From an uncultured Treponema sp. (GTDB taxonomy: Bacteria; Spirochaetota; Spirochaetia; Treponematales; Treponemataceae): a stretch of DNA of 64,000 nt. Below are positions 50,144 through 60,055 of this stretch, one piece after another (positions within the stretch are counted from its first letter, which is position 1; every line of letters begins with the position of its first letter). The translations under genes were made by a program, and so were the position numbers. The stretch spans positions 1 through 64,000 of the forward strand of contig CALFJF010000045.1 in assembly GCA_937877535.1 (NCBI GenBank). Reading direction: 5' to 3'. The notes beneath the pieces were generated by a model. That model made no database searches. It was not told the origin of the DNA and saw nothing but the letters and a program-made list of their open reading frames with translations.

Positions 50144-50231
50144 AAAAAAAAGTATACCGCCGATTTTGTCAAAATGCCATAACGAATGGGTTTTAGTGGA
50201 GTTAGAAGGGACGGCGTTTTTTCGCCACCTC

Positions 50232-50259
50232 TTGCCAAAATGCTTTTTTTTTGTATAGT
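50232..50259 (+). promoter_or_regulatory. Sigma-70-type promoter for the small beta-barrel gene
   Basis: TTGCCA (50232-50237), 16-base spacer, TATAGT (50254-50259), about 34 bases before the ATG. Confidence 0.5.
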
Positions 50260-50292
50260 TTTGATGCAATTTCAATGCTTTAGGAGCGAAAA

Positions 50293-50904
50293 ATGAAAAA
50301 GATTTTGGCGGCCGCGCTTGCGGCGTTTATCGGACTTTCTGCTTATGCAGGGAATGTGAGCGTTGGCGGCAAGGTGCTTGGTTCGTACAACTTGAACGCA
50401 ATCGGTGAAGATGGCGCGAAATTCGGATTCGGAATTGCGGCCCATGCGAATTTCGGATTGTACCAAACGGAAAAATTCGAGATTGGTCTGCAGCCAGAAT
50501 TGCGGCTCATTTTTAATCAGGGGTACAAGGACTCTTATTCTTACTCAACTTATGACTATAATGAGTATTACGAAGAGGAAGAGGACAAGTACACTTCATT
50601 GGATTTTCCGCTGCTTGCGACCTTCACTTTTAATGTCAATGAAAAAATTTCGCTTGGTCTTGGCGTGGGGCCTTTTGCGGCAATCAGCCTTTTTCACACA
50701 GTTGTAAGTTATAACGACTATGAAGAGTTTACATGGAACGCAGGGCTTGCCACTGAACTTATGTTCGGAATAAAAGCAGGACCTGGAAAAATCACGGCAG
50801 ATTTGGGGTTTACAAAAGCGTTCGCCCACAGCGACGGAGACTTTGGACTTAGCTACCGATCCGCCGATTTGACATTCGCGGCAGGGTATCAGTACCGATT
50901 TTAA
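50293..50904 (+). CDS. Small outer-membrane beta-barrel protein
   Basis: 203 aa. Signal peptide MKKILAAALAAFIGLSAYAG. The mature part is made of eight or so amphipathic strands (NVSVGGKVLGSYNLNAIG, FGFGIAAHANFGLYQ, ISLGLGVGPFAAISLFHT, ITADLGFTKAFAH) and ends LTFAAGYQYRF with the C-terminal Phe expected of outer-membrane barrels. An acidic/tyrosine-rich stretch (YSYSTYDYNEYYEEEEDKY) probably forms a surface loop. AGGAG precedes the ATG. Similar in type to the OMP_b-brl family; no enzyme function suspected. Confidence 0.8.
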   Translation: MKKILAAALAAFIGLSAYAGNVSVGGKVLGSYNLNAIGEDGAKFGFGIAAHANFGLYQTEKFEIGLQPELRLIFNQGYKDSYSYSTYDYNEYYEEEEDKYTSLDFPLLATFTFNVNEKISLGLGVGPFAAISLFHTVVSYNDYEEFTWNAGLATELMFGIKAGPGKITADLGFTKAFAHSDGDFGLSYRSADLTFAAGYQYRF

Positions 50905-50944
50905 AAACCATTTGAGCGGATCGGATTTGCTCAAAAACGGCACG

Positions 50945-50989
50945 AAAAAGCCTTCCGCCATTTGACTGACGGAAGGCTCTTTTTTTTAC
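50945..50989. terminator. Bidirectional terminator
   Basis: AGCCTTCCGCCA and TGACGGAAGGCT form a stem, with eight T on the right and a T run on the minus strand, between convergent genes. Confidence 0.88.
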
Positions 50990-51004
50990 AACAATTCTGA
51001 CCGC

Positions 51005-53545
51005 TTACTTCACCACCACATTCACCAGTTTTCCTGGAACGACGATAATCTTTGCGACCGTCTTTCCTTCGGTGAATTTCTTGAAGCCCTCGGTTTCCTT
51101 CGCGAGTTTTTCAAGCGTGGCATTGTCGCTGTCTGCGGCGGCCTCGAACTTGGCGCGGAGCTTTCCGTTAATCATCACGGGGAACTCCTTGGTGTCGTCC
51201 TTTGAGAACTCCTCGCTGAATTCAGGCCATTTTGCGTAGGCACAGCTTTCTTCCTGCCCGAGCCGCTGCCACAGCTCTTCGCCTAAGTGCGGAGCGTACG
51301 GAGAGAGAAGCAGTACGAATCCTTCCCACATTTCGCGCGGAAGAGACTCAAATTTGCTTGCTTCGTTCACGAAAATCATCATCTGAGAAATTGCCACATT
51401 GAAGTCAAGGTTTGCCGTGTCCTCGCTCACTTTTTTGACCGTCTTTGCGTAGGTTTTGCGCAGTGAAGCCAAATCTTTGTCGAGTTTTCCCTTGATGTCG
51501 ATGTCGGAAAGCGGCTTTTCGGAGAGATTCCAGATTTTGTCCAAAAAGCGGTTCACGCCGATTAAGCCCTGCGTGTTCCAGGGTTTTGAGACGGTGAGCG
51601 GTCCCATGAACATCTCGTACATTCTCACCGAATCCGCGCCGTAGTTTTTAATCATCTCGTCGGGATTCACCACATTTTTGAGCGACTTCGACATCTTCGC
51701 GATGACGCGCTCCAGCTCCTCGCCGTCCTCCTTCGAGAAGAATTTTCCGTCCTTTTCGTCAACCATATCGGTCGGAACAAGCGACTTGTTCTTCCTCTGG
51801 AAGGCAAAACTCGTAATCATTCCCTGGTTGATGAGCCGCTGGAACGGCTCTTTTGTCGAGACAACGCCGAGGTCATAAAGAACCTTGTGCCAGAAGCGCG
51901 CGTAGAGAAGATGAAGCACCGCGTGTTCCGCGCCTCCCACATACAAATCCACGGGCATCCAGTAGCTTTCCTTCGCTTTGTCGGCGAACGCGAGTGTGTT
52001 TTGCGGGTCGATGTAGCGGAGATAGTACCAGCAGCTTCCCGCCCATTGCGGCATGGTGTTCGTTTCGCGTCGGGCAGGCTTTCCGCACTTGGGGCACTTG
52101 CAGTTCACCCAGGAGTCGATTCCTGCCAATGGACTTTCTCCCGTTCCCGTGGGCTGATAGGTTTTGACCGCAGGGAGTTCAAGCGGAAGTTCGCTTTCAG
52201 GAATGGGAACGATGCCGCACTCGGGGCAGTGAACGAGCGGAATCGGCTCGCCCCAGTACCGCTGTCGGCTGAAAACCCAGTCGCGGAGCTTGTAGTTCAC
52301 GGCTTTTTTGCCGATTTTCTTTTCCGCCAAAAAATTGAGCATTTTTGAAATCGCGTCTTTTTTGTTGAGTCCGTCCAAGAATTCGGAATTGACATGGATT
52401 CCGTCCTCTGTCCACGCCTGCTTTTGCACATCGACTTCGCTTTTCAAGACTTCGATAATCGGAAGACCGAATTTCTTCGCAAAATCCCAGTCGCGCGTGT
52501 CGTGGGCAGGAACTGCCATAATCGCGCCCGTGCCGTAGGAAATGAGAACATAGTCGGCAATCCAGATGGGAATGAGTTTTCCGTTCACGGGATTTATCGC
52601 GTAGCTCCCTGAGAACACGCCCGTCTTGTCCTTCGCCAAATCGGTGCGCTCAAGGTCGCTCTTTTTCGCCGCCTCGTCCACATATTTTTCGACGGCTTCT
52701 TTTTGTTCTGCCGTCGTGAGTTTTGAAACCAGTTTATGCTCAGGAGAAATGACCATGTAGGTCGCGCCAAAGAGCGTGTCGCATCTCGTGGTGTAGACGG
52801 TGAGGCGGTCGGCTGTGGGATTTCTGCTCGCGTCGGCGATGACAAAATCGACTTCCGCACCCTCAGAGCGTCCAATCCAGTTTCGCTGCATCGCCTTGAC
52901 GCTCTCAGGCCAGTCCAAGCCCTCCAAATCTTCAAGAAGGCGGTCGGCGTAGGCGGTGATTTTTAGAATCCACTGGCGGATTGTCTTGTGCGTAACTTGC
53001 GCGCCACACCTCTCGCACTTTCCTTCCTTGACTTCCTCGTTCGCCAAGCCCGTAAGGCATGAAGGACACCAGTTAATCGGCGTGTCGGTCTCGTAAGCCA
53101 AGCCCTTTTTGAAAAGCTGGAGGAAAATCCACTGCGTCCACTTGTAGTAGTCGCTTCCGCAAGTGATGACCTGCCTGTCCCAGTCGTAAGAAAATCCCAG
53201 AGCCTTAATCTGCTCGGTGAAGTGCGCGATGTTCTCGTAGGTCGTGGTGGCGGGGTGCGTTCCCGTTTTTATTGCGTAGTTTTCGGCGGGAAGCCCGAAT
53301 GCGTCGTAGCCCATCGGGTGAAGGACATTGTAGCCGTTCATGCGAAGATAGCGCGAGTAGATGTCCGTCGCCGTGTAGCCCTCCGGGTGTCCCACATGAA
53401 GCCCCGCGCCAGAGGGATACGGGAACATATCAAGGACATAGCGTCGTTTTTCTTTTGGGAAGGATTCGTCCTCGGTTGCGCGGAAGGTTTTGTTTTCCGC
53501 CCAATATTTTTGCCATTTTGGCTCGATTGTTTTAAAAGGGTACAT
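51005..53545 (-). CDS. leuS: Leucyl-tRNA synthetase
   Basis: 846 aa, normal bacterial length. HIGH-type motif in [16 protein letters not shown], editing-domain [19 protein letters not shown], zinc-ribbon-type [14 protein letters not shown] ... CERCG, and KMSKS in [21 protein letters not shown] precedes the ATG. The coding sequence has more G+C and more CTC/GCC/TCC-type codons than most neighbours, possibly from high expression codon bias. Next gene downstream is convergent; cmk lies 17 bp upstream on the same strand. Confidence 0.97.
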   Translation of the reverse strand: MYPFKTIEPKWQKYWAENKTFRATEDESFPKEKRRYVLDMFPYPSGAGLHVGHPEGYTATDIYSRYLRMNGYNVLHPMGYDAFGLPAENYAIKTGTHPATTTYENIAHFTEQIKALGFSYDWDRQVITCGSDYYKWTQWIFLQLFKKGLAYETDTPINWCPSCLTGLANEEVKEGKCERCGAQVTHKTIRQWILKITAYADRLLEDLEGLDWPESVKAMQRNWIGRSEGAEVDFVIADASRNPTADRLTVYTTRCDTLFGATYMVISPEHKLVSKLTTAEQKEAVEKYVDEAAKKSDLERTDLAKDKTGVFSGSYAINPVNGKLIPIWIADYVLISYGTGAIMAVPAHDTRDWDFAKKFGLPIIEVLKSEVDVQKQAWTEDGIHVNSEFLDGLNKKDAISKMLNFLAEKKIGKKAVNYKLRDWVFSRQRYWGEPIPLVHCPECGIVPIPESELPLELPAVKTYQPTGTGESPLAGIDSWVNCKCPKCGKPARRETNTMPQWAGSCWYYLRYIDPQNTLAFADKAKESYWMPVDLYVGGAEHAVLHLLYARFWHKVLYDLGVVSTKEPFQRLINQGMITSFAFQRKNKSLVPTDMVDEKDGKFFSKEDGEELERVIAKMSKSLKNVVNPDEMIKNYGADSVRMYEMFMGPLTVSKPWNTQGLIGVNRFLDKIWNLSEKPLSDIDIKGKLDKDLASLRKTYAKTVKKVSEDTANLDFNVAISQMMIFVNEASKFESLPREMWEGFVLLLSPYAPHLGEELWQRLGQEESCAYAKWPEFSEEFSKDDTKEFPVMINGKLRAKFEAAADSDNATLEKLAKETEGFKKFTEGKTVAKIIVVPGKLVNVVVK

Positions 53546-53562
53546 GATTTCTCCTCGATTTT

Positions 53563-54126
53563 TTAGATTTTTTCAATAAGACCTCGTTTTTCGAGGTAAG
53601 AAAGTATAAATTCTACGATTGCTTCTGGAGTGCGCGTTGCGGTGTCGATTTTGAGGTCAGCAAACTCGTATTCGCCGTTATCTATTCCGTAGAGTTTTTG
53701 GTATCTCGCGCTGTCTTCGCGGTCTCGCATGGCGGTAAAACGCTTTATTTCATCAAGGTCGCCACCTTCGCGGTTCAAAATGCGCTTTGCTCGCGTGTCG
53801 TCCGAGGCGATGAGATAAATTTTCACGTCCGCTTCTTTTAACATCCAAATCGCGAGTCTGCTTCCAAGCACGCACGAGTTTTTTTTCGCCATTTCAACTT
53901 GTCTTGTGTCTACCACCACGTCAAAACTGTCGTCCGTCTTTGCTTTTTCAATCACTTCTGCAAGCGAAAGCCCTTTTTCTGCGGCGAGTTGCCGAAACGT
54001 GTAATTTATGAGCGTTACTCCAAGTCGCTCCGAAAGAAGCGTGCTTACCGTTGTGTTTCCGCAGCCGCTTTTTCCGCTAATTGCCACACGGAGCGTTTTC
54101 CCTTGGGGTATTTGAAAATCTTGCAT
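53563..54126 (-). CDS. cmk: Cytidylate kinase, archaeal-like (short) type
   Basis: 187 aa. P-loop is GKSGCGNTT (residues 18-26), in which the usual Walker lysine is Asn24; related short CMP kinases also have a non-lysine P-loop. Other landmarks are [40 protein letters not shown] and [20 protein letters not shown] (lid). It phosphorylates CMP/dCMP. It shares strand and 17-bp spacing with leuS downstream. Confidence 0.85.
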   Translation of the reverse strand: MQDFQIPQGKTLRVAISGKSGCGNTTVSTLLSERLGVTLINYTFRQLAAEKGLSLAEVIEKAKTDDSFDVVVDTRQVEMAKKNSCVLGSRLAIWMLKEADVKIYLIASDDTRAKRILNREGGDLDEIKRFTAMRDREDSARYQKLYGIDNGEYEFADLKIDTATRTPEAIVEFILSYLEKRGLIEKI

Positions 54127-54223
54127 TTTTTACTCCACTTAAAAAAATGAATTTTATTTTTATCACGACTAAAAGCCGCCGAAAAATCAAAAAATCTTTT
54201 TGTGCGTTGTCAATTTCTTCTTG

Positions 54224-55105
54224 CTACTCAACGTTTTTCGCTTGTTCTCGTATATTTTCAAGCGAGTCTTTTGCGTCCACCACTTTTGCGCCAACTTCCG
54301 CAAACTGATTTTTTGAGCCGATTGTGTTTATCTCGCGATTCGCCTCTTGGCAAAAAAAATCGAGCCGCTTTCCAGGATTTGGATTTTTTTCGATTTCGTC
54401 GCGAATCGAAGAAAGATGACTTTGAAGCCGCACGATTTCCTCGTTTATTGTATAGCGAACAATCATCGCCGCAACTTCCGTCATAATTCGATTTTCGTCA
54501 ACGCGCTCTCCCAACAGTTCCTCGAATTTTGATGTAACTTGCTCTTTAAATCGAGTTTCCATTTGCGGCTGCCAGTTTTTGAAAAACGCGCTACATTCGT
54601 CAAGTTTTGAAAGTTTTTCGAGAAGGTCGCGTTTTAGATTTTCGCCCTCTTTTTTGCGCGAAAATAAAAAATCTTCAAATGCGTGTAAAAAAGAAGGTTC
54701 TATTTTTTCCCAATATTTTTCCGCGTCAAAGTTTTTTTCCACATTCAAAACGCCGTCTTGAGCAAGAACGAGCGAAAGCAATGTTTCGTTCGAGATTTTA
54801 TTTGGAACGTCTTGAATTGCGTTGTTCACGTTGAGAATTGCCGTCGCGTAGGATTTTGCTGCCAAAAGATTCACGCTGATTTTTGTTTCTGGCGCATTGT
54901 CGCGCACGCGAATCGTAACGTCGATTTTCCCACGCATTGCCTTTTTTGAAACGAGCGCGCGGATTTTTGCTTCAAGCGGCAATAAAAACGGCGGAATATT
55001 CACGTTCAAATCCAAAAAGCGCGAATTCACCGAGCGAATTTCAACGCTCACGTGCGTTCCGTCGCGTTCTTCTTCAAAAAATCCGTATCCCGTCATGCTG
55101 TTCAT
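54224..55105 (-). CDS. yicC: YicC-family endoribonuclease
   Basis: 293 aa. The start MNSMTGYGFFEEERDGTHVS with VEIRSVNSRFLDLNVNIPPF and the end QEANREINTIGSKNQFAEVG are the family's hallmarks (YicC_N and DUF1732). E. coli YicC is an endoribonuclease acting on small RNAs. The gene start overlaps the murC stop by four bases (ATGA), so the two are translated together. Confidence 0.93.
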   Translation of the reverse strand: MNSMTGYGFFEEERDGTHVSVEIRSVNSRFLDLNVNIPPFLLPLEAKIRALVSKKAMRGKIDVTIRVRDNAPETKISVNLLAAKSYATAILNVNNAIQDVPNKISNETLLSLVLAQDGVLNVEKNFDAEKYWEKIEPSFLHAFEDFLFSRKKEGENLKRDLLEKLSKLDECSAFFKNWQPQMETRFKEQVTSKFEELLGERVDENRIMTEVAAMIVRYTINEEIVRLQSHLSSIRDEIEKNPNPGKRLDFFCQEANREINTIGSKNQFAEVGAKVVDAKDSLENIREQAKNVE

Positions 55106-56613
55106 TGTTCGCCTCCGTTTGCTTGTAATCGCTCCAAAACGTTTTTTCCGACTTTCCAGTTATCGCCAGCTCCCATTGTAACAAAAAGATAGCCGTCTTT
55201 TTCGCCGCTTTTTTTTGAGAGGATGTTGAGAGCCGTTTCAGTCGCGTCGTCAAATTCGCCCGCGTAAAAAACGCGCTCATGCTTTTCTGCCGTTTTTTGT
55301 GCAAGCAGTTCGCCAGAAACGCCCGCCTTTGAAGCGTCTTCGCGCGCACTTGCGTAGATTTTATTTATAATCACGTCGTTTGCGTCTGAAAAACTGTTTG
55401 CAAATTCGTTCAAAAGCGCGGCAGTGCGCGAATAGGTGTGGCTCATAAAATCCACAACGATTCGGTGATTTTTGTAAAACGAGCGAAAACCAGAAAGCGT
55501 TGTTTTTATTGCCGTTGGATGATGAGCGTAATCGTCGATAAAAATGACTTCTTCGCCGAGAGGCGTTTTTGCTCTTCCCACAATTTCGCTTCTTCGTGCG
55601 CCACCAGAAAACGAGAGCAAGCCTGCGCGGATTTTTTCCATATTTTCGAGCGGATTTTTCCCCTTTTCCAAAAGCAGTCGAATCGAAAGAGCGATTGCCG
55701 CCGTTGCGTTTCTCACGTTATGCGCTCCTGGAACTGCAATCGAAAATTCTCCGAATCCTGAAAGAAAAAAATGTTGCCTTCCAGAAGAAATCGCTCCGAA
55801 TTGTATGTTAAAATCGCCCTCCGCGCTTGTTCCGTAGGGAATGAGCGTGATGTCTGGACGCTTTTCGCTTACGATTTTTGCCGTTTCTGCCGCCCCCGCG
55901 TCATCTATGCAAAAAATGAGTTCGCCGTTTTTGGGAAGTTTCAAACAATAGTCCACGAAAGCGTCGCGAATATCAGTGTACGTTGGATAAAAATCTTGAT
56001 GGTCGCTTTCAACGCTCGTCAAAATGATTTTTTTTGGGCAAAAAGCCATAAAATGCTTTTGATATTCGCACGTTTCTGCAACAAAAAAATGTGTTTCTCC
56101 GTTTTTCTTTGCTTCAAAAAGCGACGGCGTGGAAACAGTGCATTTTTTTCCAAACGAGGAAATGACGCTTCCTGCAAGCGTTTGTGCGGGTAAATCAAGT
56201 GCCAAAAGAAGCGTTCCGCAAAGTCCCGTTGTGGTGGTTTTTCCGTGAACGCCACACACGCCGCACGAATACGCCGTTTTGCTCACCGCGCCCAATGCTT
56301 CAGAGTAAATGAGCGTTGGAAGTCCTTTTTTTGCGGCTTGGGCAAGGTCTGGATTTTTGTCTGCGCTGTACGCGCTTGAATGAATGACAAATTGAACGCT
56401 ATCCGTGATATTTTTTTCAGAAAAGGGGAGGGCAGAAACTCCGATTTTTTTGAGAACTTCGTCCGTGTAAAATGTTTCCGAAACGTCGCTTCCCGTAATA
56501 ATCCCGCCGCGTTCGCTCAAAATCTCCGCGAGAGCCGCCATGCCTGTGCCTTTTATGCCAACAAGATGAAAATGCACGCCCGAAAAATCAGAAGGAAGAT
56601 TGATTTCTTTCAT
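55102..56613 (-). CDS. murC: UDP-N-acetylmuramate--L-alanine ligase
   Basis: 503 aa from ATG 56613; an ATG 12 bases upstream (56625) is equally possible since neither has a clear Shine-Dalgarno. N-terminal FHLVGIKGTGMAALAEIL (UDP-binding), P-loop GVHGKTTTTGL, ETCEYQKHF, metal-site SVESDHQDFYPT, and C-terminal FIDDYAHHPTAIKTTL. It adds the first residue of the peptidoglycan stem peptide in the cytoplasm. No other mur gene is adjacent; yicC follows by overlap. Confidence 0.95.
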   Translation of the reverse strand: MKEINLPSDFSGVHFHLVGIKGTGMAALAEILSERGGIITGSDVSETFYTDEVLKKIGVSALPFSEKNITDSVQFVIHSSAYSADKNPDLAQAAKKGLPTLIYSEALGAVSKTAYSCGVCGVHGKTTTTGLCGTLLLALDLPAQTLAGSVISSFGKKCTVSTPSLFEAKKNGETHFFVAETCEYQKHFMAFCPKKIILTSVESDHQDFYPTYTDIRDAFVDYCLKLPKNGELIFCIDDAGAAETAKIVSEKRPDITLIPYGTSAEGDFNIQFGAISSGRQHFFLSGFGEFSIAVPGAHNVRNATAAIALSIRLLLEKGKNPLENMEKIRAGLLSFSGGARRSEIVGRAKTPLGEEVIFIDDYAHHPTAIKTTLSGFRSFYKNHRIVVDFMSHTYSRTAALLNEFANSFSDANDVIINKIYASAREDASKAGVSGELLAQKTAEKHERVFYAGEFDDATETALNILSKKSGEKDGYLFVTMGAGDNWKVGKNVLERLQANGGEQ

Positions 56614-56670
56614 GCAAAAAATCATAGCCGATTTTGGTAAAAAATAGAAGCAAGCAAAAATCGCCGCGTT

Positions 56671-58809
56671 TTAGACTACGAACGTGTCGATTTGGTCGCC
56701 GATTTTTGCGATTGATTCTTTCATTCGGTCGGAGATGTTTTCGAGCGCGTTTCCCGTTTCGTTTATGCGTTCCGCGCTTTCGCTCATCTCGTCAACGCTG
56801 ATTTTCATTGACTCCGTGGCTTCTTTGAGTTTATTGACTTCGGAGATTATCGCGCGATTTCCTGCGCTCATTTCGCGACTTGCACCGCGAACGTTTGCCG
56901 TGCTGTCGTCCATGTTTTTCAAAGCGTCAACGATTTTTCGCGAACCCGTTTGTTGCTCTTCCATTGCCGTTCTAATTCGCTGCACGATTTCGTCGGTGTT
57001 CCGAATCCCTTGCGAAACAAGCGAAAACGTTTCTCCCGTTTCCGCGCTTACCGAAACAACGGATTCAATGGAATCTTTGATTTTTCCGAGTTGGTCGCCG
57101 ATTGTCCTCGATTGCTCGCCTGACGTTTCCGACAGTTTCCTAATTTCGTCTGCCACAACAGAAAATCCTTTTCCCGCCTCTCCCGCGTGCGCCGCTTCAA
57201 TCGCCGCGTTCATTGCAAGAAGATTCGTTTGCTCGGCAATCGAGGCAATCGCCGCGTTTGCTTCAAGAAGCATTTTGCTCTGGCTTTCGATTTGAGAGAT
57301 TTGCTGTCCCATCGCCTGCTGCTTTTCGTTTCCAGCGCGGCTCATTGCTTCAAGAGAATCAAACGATTGCGCCATTTTTTCAACTTCCGAATTTACGCCG
57401 CCGATGTTTCCAATCATTTCTTCAACCGCCGAACTCGCTTCGCCCATGCACGTCGTTTGTCGCTCAATCATTTTTTCAAGTTCGTCTATGCTCAACGAGA
57501 TTTCATCTACGGCTCCTGCCGTGTCTTCAACGCTCGAAGCCTGTTGCGAGATTTGTGTGCGAACGTCGCCGATTGCAAGGAGAATGCGCTGAACCGAAAC
57601 GGAATTGTCCTCTATCCCCGCCCGAAGGTCGTCGCCTGCGCTGTTGAGTTCGCCCCGCGAAGATTTGATTCCGCGCAAAATCGACTGGAGTTTTTCCACA
57701 AACGTGTTGAATCCTGTTGTAACCGCTCCGATTTCGTCGTGTGCGTGGTGAACTTTGATTCTTTTTGTGAGGTCGGCGTTTCCCGTAGCGATTTCTCCGA
57801 CGCTCCGTTCCAGTTTTTTGAGCGGGTGAAGCGTTCGGAAAATGCTAAAAGTCGAAACGGCAACCATCACAAGCGCGATTCCAATTGTGATTGCCGCCAT
57901 AATGAGTGCGAGTTTTCTTGCTGTTTTGAAAACGTCGGAATCTGGAATGCAAATTGCCATAGACCACGGCGTTTTTTGTACAGGCGCAAACACAATCAAC
58001 TGCCGACCGTTTTCCGCTTCAACCCATTCCGCTCCTTCTTCGCCTTTTGTCATTCTTGAAACAAGCGCACTCATTCCATTGTAGCCCATTTTTGAGTCAG
58101 CGTCGCGCAAATTCATTTTCATAACGAGCGATTCGTCTGGATGCGCCATAACGGTGCCGTCGCTTGCCACAAGAATTGCAAAACCGCTATCTCCCGTGGT
58201 TATTAGGTTTATTGCCTTTGCAAGCGTGTCGTGAGAAACGGAGGCGGCAAAAAATCCGATTCGCCCCCCGCTCGTTGAAACGGCTTTGCAAACGTAAAAC
58301 TCCGCGTCGTCAACGCTTGTTCCCATGGGGTCGCTTATGTATTGATTCAAGTTTTCGGCTTTCATCGCTCTAAAAAATCCAAATGAGTTTCCGTCGTATT
58401 CTTCTTCGTCATCGCTCCAGCCTTTGGAACTCTCGTATTCAAAATAAAAAACCTCGTCAAAGTCGCTACTTCTAATTCGCCTGTGATTTTCGAGCCACTC
58501 AACGAGTTCTTCTGTGCTTGGTACTTGCTCGTGAAGAAACGGGTCTGCAAAAGTGTACGCTCGCAGTTGCTGGGAAAACTTGCTGTTTCTGTATGCAAGC
58601 CCTTGAATATTTGCGTCAAGGAGTTCTTTTGCGCTTGCGCGGCTTTGGCTTTCAAGTGCGCGCCGAACTACAATTATGGAAGCAGCTTCAAGAGCGGCAA
58701 GAAGAACCAAAATTATCGCTCCCAATTTGATTCCAAAGCGAATTGCCATGCTGTGTTGCCTGATAAGTTTTGTTCCGTCCATGATTTTTTTGCTTTTTTT
58801 TGCTGCCAT
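56671..58809 (-). CDS. Methyl-accepting chemotaxis protein with Cache sensor domain
   Basis: 712 aa. Membrane helices at about 28-50 and 305-330 enclose a double-Cache-type periplasmic domain (GGRIGFFAASVSHDTLAKAI, FAILVASDGTVMAHPDESLV, VFAPVQKTPWSMAICIP). A HAMP domain follows (LHPLKKLERSVGEIATGNAD), and a long coiled coil has the invariant hairpin tip LLAMNAAIEAAHAGEAG. Ligand unknown; the output is CheA/CheW signalling to the periplasmic flagella. An unusual cytosolic prefix (AAKKSKKIMDGTKLIRQHSM) precedes the first helix. Expressed from its own extended -10 promoter. Confidence 0.94.
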   Translation of the reverse strand: MAAKKSKKIMDGTKLIRQHSMAIRFGIKLGAIILVLLAALEAASIIVVRRALESQSRASAKELLDANIQGLAYRNSKFSQQLRAYTFADPFLHEQVPSTEELVEWLENHRRIRSSDFDEVFYFEYESSKGWSDDEEEYDGNSFGFFRAMKAENLNQYISDPMGTSVDDAEFYVCKAVSTSGGRIGFFAASVSHDTLAKAINLITTGDSGFAILVASDGTVMAHPDESLVMKMNLRDADSKMGYNGMSALVSRMTKGEEGAEWVEAENGRQLIVFAPVQKTPWSMAICIPDSDVFKTARKLALIMAAITIGIALVMVAVSTFSIFRTLHPLKKLERSVGEIATGNADLTKRIKVHHAHDEIGAVTTGFNTFVEKLQSILRGIKSSRGELNSAGDDLRAGIEDNSVSVQRILLAIGDVRTQISQQASSVEDTAGAVDEISLSIDELEKMIERQTTCMGEASSAVEEMIGNIGGVNSEVEKMAQSFDSLEAMSRAGNEKQQAMGQQISQIESQSKMLLEANAAIASIAEQTNLLAMNAAIEAAHAGEAGKGFSVVADEIRKLSETSGEQSRTIGDQLGKIKDSIESVVSVSAETGETFSLVSQGIRNTDEIVQRIRTAMEEQQTGSRKIVDALKNMDDSTANVRGASREMSAGNRAIISEVNKLKEATESMKISVDEMSESAERINETGNALENISDRMKESIAKIGDQIDTFVV

Positions 58810-58911
58810 TTTTGAAAACCTCGACGATTTTTAGACTTTTTGAGAAACCTCTTTGTTTCCGAATAACGAGCCACGCTCGAAAACTCTCTTTTAAGTTTAC
58901 TCTTTTGAAAA

Positions 58912-58920
58912 ATTATAGCA
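58912..58920 (-). promoter_or_regulatory. Extended -10 promoter of the MCP gene
   Basis: Minus strand TGC-TATAAT, an exact extended -10 element about 100 bases before the MCP start. No good -35. The surrounding 58810-58993 stretch is AT-rich leader without a gene. Confidence 0.45.
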
Positions 58921-58993
58921 GACAATAGAAAAAAGTGAAAAAAAATTCTCGTTATTTCAAAAGGAGCGCGAAAAACGAGGTGAAATCGCTTTT

Positions 58994-59587
58994 TTAGAAA
59001 AAAATGCGGTCGATTTTTTGGTCATATTCGTCAGTGGGAACGCTCTCAACGATTTGGCACGGAAAGCACGGCGCAAAAACAAAAACGTTTGATTTTGCCA
59101 ATCGCAGGCGGCTCAAAAAGCGGTCGTAAAAGCCTTTTCCGTGTCCTAGTCGATTTCCGTCTTTTGAAAAAGCAATGCCTGGAACTATAACGAGCATGTT
59201 TTCCTCAAAAGAAAACGGGTCAAAAAGCGGATTTGACAGTAGCGGTTCTCGAATTCCAAATGCGCCTTTTTTCGTTTGTTGTTCGATTTCTTTTTCAAAA
59301 AGGAGTTCGCGGAATTCCATTTCGTTTTTTTCGATTACGCGCGGAGAAGCGAGGATTTTTTTGTCCAAAAGCGTTTTTTTTATGAAAAAATCGGTTTCGA
59401 TTTCGTTTTTTGAAGAAAGAAAACACAAAATTGCACGAGAAGATTGGTACTCCGCCGTTGAAATGATGTTTGAAAAAATCTCTTTTGAAATCTTCAAAAG
59501 TGTCAAATTATCGTTTTTCAAAAAAAATTTGCGCACTGTTGCGTTCATTTTTTTTCGTTCTTCGTTTTTTTTCTCAGAAAGTGTCAT
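58994..59587 (-). CDS. 5-formyltetrahydrofolate cyclo-ligase family protein
   Basis: 197 aa from ATG 59587; an internal ATG at 59548 is an alternative that would give a more usual N-terminus. The folate-ligase signature is GRLGHGKGFYDRFLSRLR near the C-terminus, and the mid-region LLFEKEIEQQTKKGAFGIRE carries the substrate-site Glu. It converts 5-formyl-THF to 5,10-methenyl-THF using ATP. It stands alone on the minus strand, after the tRNA-Asn/Asp terminator. Confidence 0.88.
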   Translation of the reverse strand: MTLSEKKNEERKKMNATVRKFFLKNDNLTLLKISKEIFSNIISTAEYQSSRAILCFLSSKNEIETDFFIKKTLLDKKILASPRVIEKNEMEFRELLFEKEIEQQTKKGAFGIREPLLSNPLFDPFSFEENMLVIVPGIAFSKDGNRLGHGKGFYDRFLSRLRLAKSNVFVFAPCFPCQIVESVPTDEYDQKIDRIFF

Positions 59588-59622
59588 ATTGATTTTTTCA
59601 TTTTTTAGAAAACGTGAGGATA

Positions 59623-59661
59623 TAAAAAAACACTCGATTTAATCGAACTAAATCGAGTGTT
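59623..59661 (-). terminator. Terminator of the tRNA-Asp/tRNA-Asn unit
   Basis: Minus strand AACACTCGATTTA ... TAAATCGAGTGTT, a perfect 13-bp stem with a run of T after it. Confidence 0.85.
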
Positions 59662-59663
59662 CT

Positions 59664-59736
59664 CGGCTCCTGCTGGGCTTGAACCAGCGACACACGGATT
59701 AACAGTCCGTTGCTCTACCGACTGAGCTAAGGAACC
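59664..59736 (-). tRNA. tRNA-Asn(GTT)
   Basis: 73 nt cloverleaf: acceptor GGTTCCT/AGGAGCC (one G-U), anticodon loop CTGTTAA giving GTT, T-loop TTCAAGC, discriminator G. Confidence 0.94.
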
Positions 59737-59746
59737 ATACAACAAG

Positions 59747-59820
59747 CGCGATGTGCGGGACTTGAACCCGCGGTCTCCGGCGTGACAGGCCAGCGCGATA
59801 ACCAACTTCGCTAACACCGC
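59747..59820 (-). tRNA. tRNA-Asp(GTC)
   Basis: 74 nt cloverleaf: acceptor GCGGTGT/ACATCGC, anticodon stem CTGGC/GCCGG with loop CTGTCAC giving GTC, T-arm GCGGG-TTCAAGT-CCCGC, discriminator G. The 235-bp stretch between this tRNA and the next gene is AT-rich and shows no identifiable gene. Confidence 0.94.
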
Positions 59821-60055
59821 ATCGACAAGCGATAGAAAGAAATATACACGAACAAAAAAATTTGGTCAACTACTTTCGCGCTCAAAAAAAATCATTTTTC
59901 GTTCAAAAAAAATCAGCGGTTTCAAAAAATAAAAATCTGTCGTAAAATAAACGAATCTGTGCATTTTGATAAAATTTGTCAGAAAATGTCAGTTATCTAA
60001 CAGATTTATTTGTAAATAAGTCAAATATCATAATGTTTTAGAGAGTTCTTGTATA

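Noticed and set aside
50143..50170. TTGACA and TATACT upstream of the 648-aa membrane protein as a sigma-70 promoter
   Set aside because: The elements are only ten bases apart; a functional -10 is possible but the pair is not a standard promoter.
57187..58059. 290-aa open frame antisense to the MCP gene
   Set aside because: Composition rich in Arg, Phe, Cys and Asn, no ribosome-binding site; a shadow of the real gene.
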